From contig JAJYLB010000041.1 of the NCBI GenBank assembly GCA_021788095.1, positions 1-33,206 on the forward strand: DNA of 33,206 nt, given 5' to 3'. This document shows positions 8,101 through 14,865 of this stretch, piece by piece. The notes beneath the pieces are model-generated. The model had not been told where the DNA came from. It saw only the letters and a program-made list of their open reading frames with translations, and did not search any database. The translations under genes were made by a program, and so were the position numbers. The DNA is from Acidobacteriota bacterium (lineage in GTDB: Bacteria > Acidobacteriota > Terriglobia > Acidiferrales > UBA7541). Positions within the stretch are counted from its first letter, which is position 1; each line of letters begins with the position of its first letter.

Positions 8101-9040
8101 CTTCTTCCAGGCTAATCCTTATGCCGCCGGCAAGGCGATCGGCTATGAAACGGACGCGGGATTTGGCAATTACAACGCCCTCCAGGTGGATTTGCGGCAG
8201 GAGAATTGGCACGGAGCGCAGTTTGACGTGAATTGGACCTGGAGCCACTCTCTGGGAGTTCAACCCAACAATAGCTGGACGGGAGCGCTGAATCTGTTCA
8301 CCATGCGCGACCTGCGGGAAAGCTACGCGCCGACGGGATTTGATTACCGGCACGTCGTCCATGTCAGCGGAACCTACGCACTTCCGTTCGGAAAAGGCAA
8401 AGCGCTCGTCAATCGGGGTGGAGTGGCGGACAGAGTGGTTGGCGGTTGGACCCTCGGAACGATCATGACCTACCAGACTGGTGCTCCGTACGAGTTGCTC
8501 GCGGGAGGCGCCTACAATACCGCCGACGGTCCCACCTTCACCCCCGTGGGCGATCATTATGGGGACGGCGGCGTCGTTTTGAAGAACGGGACCACGCCAA
8601 GCAGCCTCGAGTCGTCTATCATTCACGTTCCTGGCAAACCGTACGGGCTCGCGATCAACCCGAATTGCCTTACCAGCATGACCAACGGTCTTCCCAACGG
8701 CAACTGCCTTGGGCCCAACACGACGGCCGGGGTATTCGGCTACCACCCGTGGCTCTACGGTCCCCACGCCTTTACGCAAGACTTGGCGCTCTCCAAGGTT
8801 GTGCCCATTCGAGAGAACCTGACGTTCCAGCTCCAGGCGGAGTTCACCAACTTGTGGAACCACCCCGTGTGGGGCAACCCGGCGGGCGGATACAATAGCA
8901 CCAGCCAGGGGTTTATCCAAAACACCTTCGCCACCATCGAGAGCACCAGTTTTGGACACGTAAACGTTGTTCAGGCTGCTCCGGGAGTTTCCGGAATTGG
9001 TGCTCGACAGATCGAGCTTCGAGCCAACATACAATTCTGA
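5111..9040 (+). CDS. Oar-type TonB-dependent outer-membrane receptor
   Basis: The 1309-residue protein starts at ATG 5111, preceded by GGGGAGGAAGCT. A signal peptide (MPRAFFRRLLSGILLVLAFL to about residue 30, ending PSWA) leads into a carboxypeptidase-regulatory/CNA-B-like beta domain (about 33-115, ISVSVLDPSGAVIPKAKLTL then GTYTFPDLPTGTYRLTV). A plug domain with the phrase MKEVQDLPLAGRDISSLARL (about 150-170) follows, and then a very long beta-barrel ending in a terminal phenylalanine (ELRANIQF), as outer-membrane insertion requires. This architecture is the large Acidobacteria 'Oar-like' receptor class, thought to take up bulky glycans or peptides across the outer membrane with TonB energy. 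No classical TonB box was identified. The downstream hairpin at 9077-9113 suggests transcription ends after it. Confidence 0.9.
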   Translation: MPRAFFRRLLSGILLVLAFLIGFYATPSWAQVTQGSISVSVLDPSGAVIPKAKLTLQDLATNSARLGTTSSAGTYTFPDLPTGTYRLTVSKGGFESQVFNSVGVSATQVTDIKATLRVGAVTQKVEVTAQAVPIVQTTSNAIGSIISMKEVQDLPLAGRDISSLARLVPGFAGGTWNGLPFAATGNNIDGVVATTQRMKFNGAATPLVQPRVENIAEMTVSTDQLNLNSGYGLSDMQVNYVTKRGSNKFHGGAYENFSNSALDANTWANNATGIKRQLFIRNEFGASLGGPVLKNRLFFFGTFAMAKQPGSAANTNSVLTSAAQAGQFTFTDSAGTHTVNVLSGIAGSPAGAAVGATTPCCALPTTVNSNVQGILSNINSGVGSGVVKTPDSDPNLVDLRWTYPRAVTQYFPTARMDFDVSSKVRLFSSWNMTTLTEQNYDIPPLPGSYYTQYGGSEHVRNFAGSLGVDWTLSPTMINSFRAGYLYNRYAYGYDLLPVWDSQPAINFAYGASGVELGNLPVTTYYPIFNASDNVTWQKGSHTISFGFSYFREQDHYYNPPAGFPSSTLGIDPTDPASTVFTDYFNSHFPKASSTDLSNAENLYATLVGRISGVSGSFALNPTTKQYLTKPGFYALDELQHTWGLFYQDSWRVRPTLTINYGLRWDFIRPSQDLTGGYHSADNVGIWGPSGVGNIFNPGALTTNPGGLNPVYVARHATYQSFDVTPQPAIGLAWNPNKTAGLFGKLLGGNSTVIRAGFSLRRFTEPYQFFWNQASNEGYAFYQSFTLAPQVPGSTLPATGGYYGGSYALGGSQPAPYFVSPPTYQTTIPESDETFYGYWSGVNGMNENIRQPYTMSWNLGIQRELGRNNVLEVRYIGNRSVHQWVVLNPNEVNIFENKFINDFKQAQTNLAINKANGMGGTFANNSLPGQGALPIMTAAAGGNASFFTNGAFITDLNNGAAGNFASTLAGSPTYLCNLVGGANFSPCAGVTGAGYPINFFQANPYAAGKAIGYETDAGFGNYNALQVDLRQENWHGAQFDVNWTWSHSLGVQPNNSWTGALNLFTMRDLRESYAPTGFDYRHVVHVSGTYALPFGKGKALVNRGGVADRVVGGWTLGTIMTYQTGAPYELLAGGAYNTADGPTFTPVGDHYGDGGVVLKNGTTPSSLESSIIHVPGKPYGLAINPNCLTSMTNGLPNGNCLGPNTTAGVFGYHPWLYGPHAFTQDLALSKVVPIRENLTFQLQAEFTNLWNHPVWGNPAGGYNSTSQGFIQNTFATIESTSFGHVNVVQAAPGVSGIGARQIELRANIQF

Positions 9041-9076
9041 GCATCGCCTCCCCCTCCTCGGCGGCTCTTATTTCAT

Positions 9077-9113
9077 CGAGGCTTCGCGGCCCCGCAAGGG
9101 CCGTGAAGCCTCG
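9077..9113 (+). terminator. Strong hairpin after the TonB receptor
   Basis: A 16-bp stem, CGAGGCTTCGCGGCCC and GGGCCGTGAAGCCTCG with one G-U pair, around a 5-nt loop. It starts 37 bp after the receptor stop codon. There is no following T-run, so a factor-dependent stop or an mRNA-stabilising 3' hairpin is also possible. Confidence 0.55.
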
Positions 9114-9200
9114 GTGTGTGTCCCGCGATCGCCCTTGACGCTACGCCGCTTCCGACTTAGTCTTCTTTGAGGAACTCGGAGTCCTTCCCTGGGGCCACTG

Positions 9201-10415
9201 GTGAAGCGCCGTCAAGCTGCCCACGACCGAGGGAGCTTTGAAGCCGGTCACTCCTGTGGACGGTCAGCCGGCCACCTCGCGCGAATTCCCGCCCCGTGCA
9301 TGGCCGTGCTCTTGGCGTTCCTAGGGGCCTCACCGATAGCCCGTGGGCAGTCGCATTCCCCACCTTCCTGGAACGAAGCCAGTGCCTCCCAGGCCGGGGT
9401 GGACTCGCAGGCCGAGGCGGAACTCCAACAAGGAATTGCCCTCACGCGCCAGAGCCGGTTTCAGGAGGCCATACCGCATTTCCTGGCTGCGCAGGGCCGC
9501 GTTCGGGACGAATATGCCGCGGAATTCAATCTGTCGATCTGTTACGTTGCAACGAACCAGTTTCCCCGAGCCGTGCAGATCCTAGACGGCTTAGCCAGGG
9601 GAAATCATGCCAACGCCGGGGTTTACAACCTCCTGGCGCAAGCCCTTATCGGCGAACGTGCGACCCAGAAGGCTTTCCTGGCATTCCAGCAAGCCGTCCG
9701 TCTCGAACCCAAGAACGAGCAGCTTTATCTCCTTGTGGCCGAGTCCTGCATGAACCACCAGAGCTACCACCTCGGCCTAAGTGTCCTGGACGCGGGATTG
9801 AAAAACCTTCCCCAATCGCCGCGCCTGTATTACCAGCGAGGCGTCTTCTATTCCTTCTTGGACGAGCCCGTTCGCGCGGGGAGCGATTTGCAGCATGTGG
9901 CACAGCTCGCCCCGGGGAGCGTCCTGGCCTACCTGGCCGTAGCTCAGAAGGCCCTCCTGAACGGCGACAACCCGGGAACCATCCAGGCAGCGCGGGCCGG
10001 ACTCGACAAAGCCCCCAATGACTTTTTCCTGCTTTCGATTCTAGGCCGGGCTTTGATGCGGATTGGAGTGAGTCCAGGCCAGCCGGAGTTTCAAGAAGCG
10101 CAGGCCGCCCTGGAGAAATCCGTGGCGGAACGACCCGACTACTGGGTTTCTCAGCTCGCCCTGGGCAAGATCGACATCATGGCCGGGCACCTGGACGAGG
10201 CGATTGCGCATTTGCAGATCGCGCGGCAGCTCTCGCCCGCCACCCCTGCGGCGTACTCGCAGCTCGCCCTGGCTTACCGGAAACGCGGGAACAGGCAGGA
10301 GGCCGAGAAGATGCTGGAGGTGCTGGCTCATCTCAACGAGCAGGAGGAAGCTCGCTACAAGCTAGCCGAACCGGGACACATGGCCGGCTATTTGGGATCG
10401 CAAGAGCTGCACTGA
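9201..10415 (+). CDS. Secreted tetratricopeptide-repeat protein
   Basis: The frame runs 404 residues from GTG 9201. A shorter form from ATG 9300 (371 residues) begins MAVLLAFLGASPIARGQ, a better signal peptide, so the longer N-terminus is doubtful; neither start has a strong ribosome-binding site. At least eight TPR units follow: AELQQGIALTRQSRFQEAIP, AEFNLSICYVATNQFPRAVQ, AGVYNLLAQALIGERATQKA, and later WVSQLALGKIDIMAGHLDEA. It is probably a periplasmic scaffold. Comparable TPR proteins are commonly found beside Oar-type receptors and FG-GAP/ASPIC proteins in Acidobacteria, which matches the surroundings here. It converges with the glycosidase-like gene, with a 40-bp gap. Confidence 0.75.
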   Translation: MKRRQAAHDRGSFEAGHSCGRSAGHLARIPAPCMAVLLAFLGASPIARGQSHSPPSWNEASASQAGVDSQAEAELQQGIALTRQSRFQEAIPHFLAAQGRVRDEYAAEFNLSICYVATNQFPRAVQILDGLARGNHANAGVYNLLAQALIGERATQKAFLAFQQAVRLEPKNEQLYLLVAESCMNHQSYHLGLSVLDAGLKNLPQSPRLYYQRGVFYSFLDEPVRAGSDLQHVAQLAPGSVLAYLAVAQKALLNGDNPGTIQAARAGLDKAPNDFFLLSILGRALMRIGVSPGQPEFQEAQAALEKSVAERPDYWVSQLALGKIDIMAGHLDEAIAHLQIARQLSPATPAAYSQLALAYRKRGNRQEAEKMLEVLAHLNEQEEARYKLAEPGHMAGYLGSQELH

Positions 10416-10455
10416 ACTCTTTCGTGCCACTCTTTATCGCCCGCCAGCGGAACAC

Positions 10456-12867
10456 TCAGACTTGCCACCGGGCGATCACTTCAAAACTCTTTTCCCTGCC
10501 TGTCTGGAACGCCACCGTGTCCTGGTGGTGGCCCTCGAAGGCCACCGGTTGGCCGTTCACCGTCGCCGACTTCAGCACTTGCCCCGCCGGCACTCGGAAC
10601 TTCACTTGTACCTCCCGCGGCTCCCCCGCCCGCGCCAGTTCTACTCGGCCCGCTACAACCTTCTTTTCCGGCTGAGCTTGCAGGCGGAAATTCACCCTTC
10701 CCCAGCGCGTTGGCGCCTGCTCGATGCTGATGGGCTTTCCGGAAGCTACCCAGTCGCGCGGCAAGCCTTTGCCCAGATAGAGCCGGTCCTCATCGGAGTC
10801 CTCCAGGACCAGCATCCAGCGAACCAGCAGCGGAGTGATCTGCTGCGCGGGCATGCAGAACAGATCGACTCCCCCGGTAATTTGGGCGACCTCTGCCGCC
10901 ACCCAACTGCCCCGCGTATGGACGTGATAGCGATAAGCGTGAAGGAACAGGAGAAACTCCTCGATGCGGTCCAGGCGCAGCAGCATCTGTCCTTGTCCGT
11001 GAGAGATGAACGCCAGGATATGCCGGCCGCCAAAGCGCGGACGCCCGCTGTACCCCAGGATGCCGATGGTGGTGAGTCCGTACGCGCGCAGCAGGTCCAC
11101 CACCATGTTGGCCAAATCGTGCGGCAGCATATCCGCGAAAAGCAATTCGGTGTAAGCCCGGGGCGCAAAGCGGTGGGGGCTGGGATTCTCTTTTTCGAAC
11201 GATTCCCAAAAGGTCATCTTCGCTCCCGCAAACTCTCCGACGTACGGAGGGTTCAGGTCGCGGCGGACTTCTTTCCGCATGCGGGTGATCATCCGGTCTC
11301 GTAGCGCCTGGCTGCGCTTCAGCCAGCCGGTGGCGGTCGCTTCGATTCCGGCCGTGGGTTTGGCGTGGTTCATTCGTTGGTAAGCCCGCGCGAGGTCCGT
11401 CAATCCCCGGGCGCTGTTGGCGTTGTTGGCATAGTAAGGCAGCCACCAGGTGTCGGGCGTCAGTTGCAGGCACGAGTCCGATTCGCTCCAGCCGCGGATG
11501 ATGCCGTAGCCGGGATCATCCTGCGGCAGCTTCAGGCTTTCGTCGTGCAGGTCGGTGAGGAGCGTCGCTGTGGCCTCGATCTTTTTCCGGTGTTTCAGCA
11601 GTAGCGCGCTGTCGCCTGTATAGTGGAAGTATCTCGCCATCAACGACAGGGTCATCCCAAATTGCGAGGTCTCGGGCCCGCGCATGTTGTTCACGCCGTG
11701 CGAGTCCACGAAGTCGGTGAAGTAGTTGTCGATAATCTTCCGCGCCTCGTCAAACCGCCCCCAGTCAAGGTTGGCCAGCGCCGCAACAGTAAAGATATCC
11801 TGGAAGCCATCGTATTCCGGGCCGTAGTAATCGCGGTCCACGGCGCCGTACTTGGGATAGACGCCCCCCGGTCTGACCATGAGCTCCTTGATAAAAGCGT
11901 GCTTGGACAAGTCCGTCCAGACCGGTTCCGGGAGCTCGGCCTGAGGAAAGCCGCGCAACTGTTCTTCCCAGAACTCGACGAAGGCCAGCAAGCCTCGATA
12001 AAACGCCTGGGGCTGGGGCTCCTCCCGCGCCGGCGGGAAGGGTGGATAGCTGTACGCGTAAGCCGCCTTGGCGATCTTGCCGTTTTCCACCCGCACGGTG
12101 CGGTGCCAGGTCTGGACGATGAATTCCTTGTGAGCCTCCACGTCGCCAAAGATCCACAGCTCTTCAAAGGCCCCGTCGGGTTGAGGAAAGACCTTGCGTA
12201 CCGCAGGCATCCATCCACCCAACAGACCTTCATAGCGATGGCGGGCCAGCTCGGCGTCTTCGAGCGTCATGCGCCGGTCGGGGAGGTCGGGAAAGAATTG
12301 CACGGGATGATAGGTCCGCGTGTAGCCGGCGGGATAGACCGGCATGGTATCGGAACACTCCTTCGTCCCTACAATCGTCTCCCAGCGCGCTCGCCGATGA
12401 GGCGGCCCGGTGTTGGGATCGGTTCCCTGAGGTGGAAGAGCCGCTTTCACCTTTTCCGGGTCGGGGTCCCCCTGTCCCAGCAGGTGGTCCGCCAGGAGGT
12501 CGCGGCGGGTGGTATTGATCTCCTCCAGGCTCATGCCCAGATAGGGCGGCGTGGCTTCCGCGAACGAAGCTTCCGCGCTCTTCGTCAACACTTTTGCGGC
12601 GCCACGCGACGATACAAAAGTGACGGCGCCTTCGCGAGTGCGGAGGTCTTCGTAGACTTTCCAGTGCTCCACCCCTCTCGTGAATTCACCTACCAGTGTG
12701 TGGCCCGCGACGTCGACCTCCGTGGAGCTTAGAGAGGTCGCTCCCGGCACGCCGCCCTCAAACCCGGCCACGGCGGCGGGAGTCCACGCCGCGGCGGTCC
12801 GGCCCAACATGGCCCGCACCCCCGCCGTGGCTACGGCCAGGTGTTGCAGAAAATTCCGTCGGTCCAT
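10456..12867 (-). CDS. Tat-exported six-hairpin glycosidase-like protein (paralogue 1)
   Basis: An 803-residue protein beginning MDRRNFLQHLAVATAGV, a twin-arginine signal. ATG 12867 is supported by GAGGAGGG just upstream; the frame is open 43 codons further but without a signal. The centre has the repeated helical-hairpin character of (alpha/alpha)6 glycosidases, with landmarks HPVQFFPDLPDRR, YPKYGAVDRDYYGPEYDGFQ, RGPETSQFG (about 396) and YGIIRGWSESDSC (about 454). The final ~120 residues look like a beta-sandwich. Its closest relative in the window is the protein at 14866-17322, which shares all the central motifs. Glycan hydrolysis or modification in the periplasm is the likely role. The catalytic residues are not assignable by eye, though the acidic GWSE-x-D motif is a candidate. 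Confidence 0.65.
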   Translation of the reverse strand: MDRRNFLQHLAVATAGVRAMLGRTAAAWTPAAVAGFEGGVPGATSLSSTEVDVAGHTLVGEFTRGVEHWKVYEDLRTREGAVTFVSSRGAAKVLTKSAEASFAEATPPYLGMSLEEINTTRRDLLADHLLGQGDPDPEKVKAALPPQGTDPNTGPPHRRARWETIVGTKECSDTMPVYPAGYTRTYHPVQFFPDLPDRRMTLEDAELARHRYEGLLGGWMPAVRKVFPQPDGAFEELWIFGDVEAHKEFIVQTWHRTVRVENGKIAKAAYAYSYPPFPPAREEPQPQAFYRGLLAFVEFWEEQLRGFPQAELPEPVWTDLSKHAFIKELMVRPGGVYPKYGAVDRDYYGPEYDGFQDIFTVAALANLDWGRFDEARKIIDNYFTDFVDSHGVNNMRGPETSQFGMTLSLMARYFHYTGDSALLLKHRKKIEATATLLTDLHDESLKLPQDDPGYGIIRGWSESDSCLQLTPDTWWLPYYANNANSARGLTDLARAYQRMNHAKPTAGIEATATGWLKRSQALRDRMITRMRKEVRRDLNPPYVGEFAGAKMTFWESFEKENPSPHRFAPRAYTELLFADMLPHDLANMVVDLLRAYGLTTIGILGYSGRPRFGGRHILAFISHGQGQMLLRLDRIEEFLLFLHAYRYHVHTRGSWVAAEVAQITGGVDLFCMPAQQITPLLVRWMLVLEDSDEDRLYLGKGLPRDWVASGKPISIEQAPTRWGRVNFRLQAQPEKKVVAGRVELARAGEPREVQVKFRVPAGQVLKSATVNGQPVAFEGHHQDTVAFQTGREKSFEVIARWQV

Positions 12868-12940
12868 TTTCCCTCCTCGCCCCCGGGCGGACAGGTCAGA
12901 GCTGGCGCTGTTATGGTGCTTGAGCTCGCCGGGATCGTCA

Positions 12941-12964
12941 ATGGAAATGACTATGGAAATGACT
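12941..12964. repeat. 12-bp tandem duplication in a divergent promoter region
   Basis: ATGGAAATGACT occurs twice back to back between the divergent glycosidase-like and FG-GAP/ASPIC genes. It may be a paired regulator site or a simple slippage duplication. Confidence 0.5.
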
Positions 12965-13010
12965 TTCGGTGGAGACGAAAAACGGGGATCGGGCAAGCCC
13001 AGGCGATCCG

Positions 13011-13040
13011 TTGTCAGCCTGGCGCCGGGGCTGTTATCCT
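13011..13040 (+). promoter_or_regulatory. Putative promoter of the FG-GAP/ASPIC gene
   Basis: TTGTCA at 13011-13016 and TATCCT at 13035-13040, separated by 18 bp, would start transcription about 25 nt before the TTG start codon at 13072. The -35 matches consensus at five of six positions, the -10 at four. Confidence 0.4.
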
Positions 13041-13071
13041 ACGGCTCAGACCGTTTGGGGAAGAGGTCAAA

Positions 13072-14811
13072 TTGCTTTTGAGAGTCCCCGGTAAGTGGCG
13101 TAAGGCAATCTCCCGTCGGCGCTTCCTTGCCTTGCTCGGCTGGGCGAGCGGGGGCGGCGTGCTGGCGCGGTCTCTGGCCTTTCCGAATATCTCCCGCGCC
13201 AACCCTTTGCCCCTCTCGATGCCGGATTTTGAGGAAATTCCCCCTGCCGCGAGCGGCATCACCTGGGTTCACACGGCGGGATTATCACCTTCCAAGTACT
13301 TGCCGGAAACCGAAGGGTCAGGCTGCGCGTTCCTCGATTACGACAACGACGGTTGGATGGACATCTACCTGGTGAACAGTGGGCCGTGTGATTTTTACAC
13401 ACCACCCCACCCCCTGCGCAACGCCCTTTACCACAACAATCGAGACGGTACTTTCACCGACGTCACCGCGAAGGCCGGGGTGGCGGGCAATGCCTACGGC
13501 ATGGGGGCTGCGGTAGGCGATTACGATGGCGACGGATTCCCCGACCTCTACGTCACTCAGTACCCCCGGAGCATCCTCTACCACAACAACGGCGATGGGA
13601 CCTTCACGGACGTTACCGCCAGGGCCGGAGTCGCCGCTCCGGGGTGGAGCACCAGCGCCGTTTGGTTTGACTATGACAACGATGGGCGGCTGGACTTGTT
13701 CGTTGTGCAGTACGTCAAACTCGATAAGAGCATCTGGTGCGGCGACAAGCTCACCGGCGAGCGCTGGTATTGCAACCCCAGCCTCTACCAGCCCATGCCC
13801 TGCTGGCTTTTCCATAATAATGGGAACGGAACCTTTACCGACGTGAGCAAGGAGGCGGGCATCACCACGTCGCTGGCCAAGGGCTGGAGCGCCGTCGCTG
13901 CCGACATCAATAACGACGGTTGGATGGATCTGTTCGTCGGCAACGACACGGCTCCGAATTGCCTTTTCCTTAATCGCGGCCGGGGACGTTTCGAGGATAT
14001 CGCTCCGCTCGCCGGCGTCGGGTACAGCCGCTTCGGCGTGCCTAAGTCGGGCATGGGCGTGGACGCGTGCGATTACGATGGCGACGGCTGGATCGATCTT
14101 TTCCTCTCCACCATCGATCACGAAATGTTTTCCCTCTTTCACAACAACCACGACGAGACTTTCACCGACCTGGCGCCCAAGTACGGCATCGCTTCCCAAT
14201 CGCTGCTCCTCAGCGGAATGGGCGGAAAGTTTTTCGACTACGACAACGACGGCGAGCCGGACCTGATCGTCAGCAACGGCCATCCGGAGCCGGACGTGGC
14301 ACAGAAGGTCCAGGGCGTTACCTACAAAGAGCCCCTGCTCCTCTATCGCAATACGGGCAGCGGCTTCGAAAACGTGGGCAAACAAAGCGGCCCGATTTTC
14401 TCCAAGCTCATTGCAGGGCGCGGGCTGGCCTTGGGTGATTTCAACAACGACGGGGCCGTGGACGTTCTGGTGGCCACCAACAACGACGCCCCCATCCTGA
14501 TCCGCAACAACGCCGGGCGGCGTAACCACTGGCTGGGCGTCCGCTTGATCGGCAAGAAATGCATTAGCGAAGCGGTGGGCGCCAAGCTGACTTACCGTTC
14601 GGGCGACTTCCAGCGGCACCGCTTCAAGGTGGGTGGCGGCAGTTATATGTCCGATCACGACCCGCGTGTGGTTCTCGGACTCGGGCCGCGCACCAAGGTT
14701 GATTGGCTGCAGGTGCAATGGCCTCAGCCTAGTGGCGTCACGGAGCGCTTTGAAAACGTGCCTATCGACCGGTACATCACCATCGTCGAGGGGACGGGAA
14801 AATGGACGTAA
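13072..14811 (+). CDS. Tat-exported FG-GAP/VCBS repeat protein with ASPIC/UnbV domain (CRTAC1 family)
   Basis: The predicted 579-residue protein starts at TTG 13072, six bases after AAGAGG. This start puts a twin-arginine signal, SRRRFLALLGWASGGGVLAR, near residues 15-34. At least seven calcium-binding FG-GAP blades follow between about 89 and 465, recognised by D-[YFI]-[DN]-[GN]-DG-x2-D (DYDNDGWMDIY, DYDGDGFPDLY, DYDNDGRLDLF, DINNDGWMDLF, DYDGDGWIDLF, DYDNDGEPDLI, DFNNDGAVDVL), predicting a beta-propeller. The C-terminal ~95 residues are an ASPIC/UnbV domain (NHWLGVRLIG ... GARLT-like AVGAKLTYRSG ... VDWLQVQWP). The family is named for human CRTAC1; bacterial members are extracellular and of unknown biochemical role, possibly glycan or surface binding. 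The glycosidase-like gene follows after 54 bp in the same direction. Confidence 0.85.
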   Translation: MLLRVPGKWRKAISRRRFLALLGWASGGGVLARSLAFPNISRANPLPLSMPDFEEIPPAASGITWVHTAGLSPSKYLPETEGSGCAFLDYDNDGWMDIYLVNSGPCDFYTPPHPLRNALYHNNRDGTFTDVTAKAGVAGNAYGMGAAVGDYDGDGFPDLYVTQYPRSILYHNNGDGTFTDVTARAGVAAPGWSTSAVWFDYDNDGRLDLFVVQYVKLDKSIWCGDKLTGERWYCNPSLYQPMPCWLFHNNGNGTFTDVSKEAGITTSLAKGWSAVAADINNDGWMDLFVGNDTAPNCLFLNRGRGRFEDIAPLAGVGYSRFGVPKSGMGVDACDYDGDGWIDLFLSTIDHEMFSLFHNNHDETFTDLAPKYGIASQSLLLSGMGGKFFDYDNDGEPDLIVSNGHPEPDVAQKVQGVTYKEPLLLYRNTGSGFENVGKQSGPIFSKLIAGRGLALGDFNNDGAVDVLVATNNDAPILIRNNAGRRNHWLGVRLIGKKCISEAVGAKLTYRSGDFQRHRFKVGGGSYMSDHDPRVVLGLGPRTKVDWLQVQWPQPSGVTERFENVPIDRYITIVEGTGKWT

Positions 14812-14865
14812 CGGAAAAGCAGGTCCCCATGGAACATCTTCTAAGCCACCGCCGGGAGGAGAGGC

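Noticed and set aside
6527..9034. Two long minus-strand open frames (309 and 324 codons) inside the TonB receptor
   Set aside because: High-GC shadow frames of a gene with full family architecture.
11623..12732. 369-codon open frame on the plus strand
   Set aside because: Antisense shadow of the glycosidase-like gene, which has a Tat signal, a ribosome-binding site and a paralogue; the shadow has none of these.
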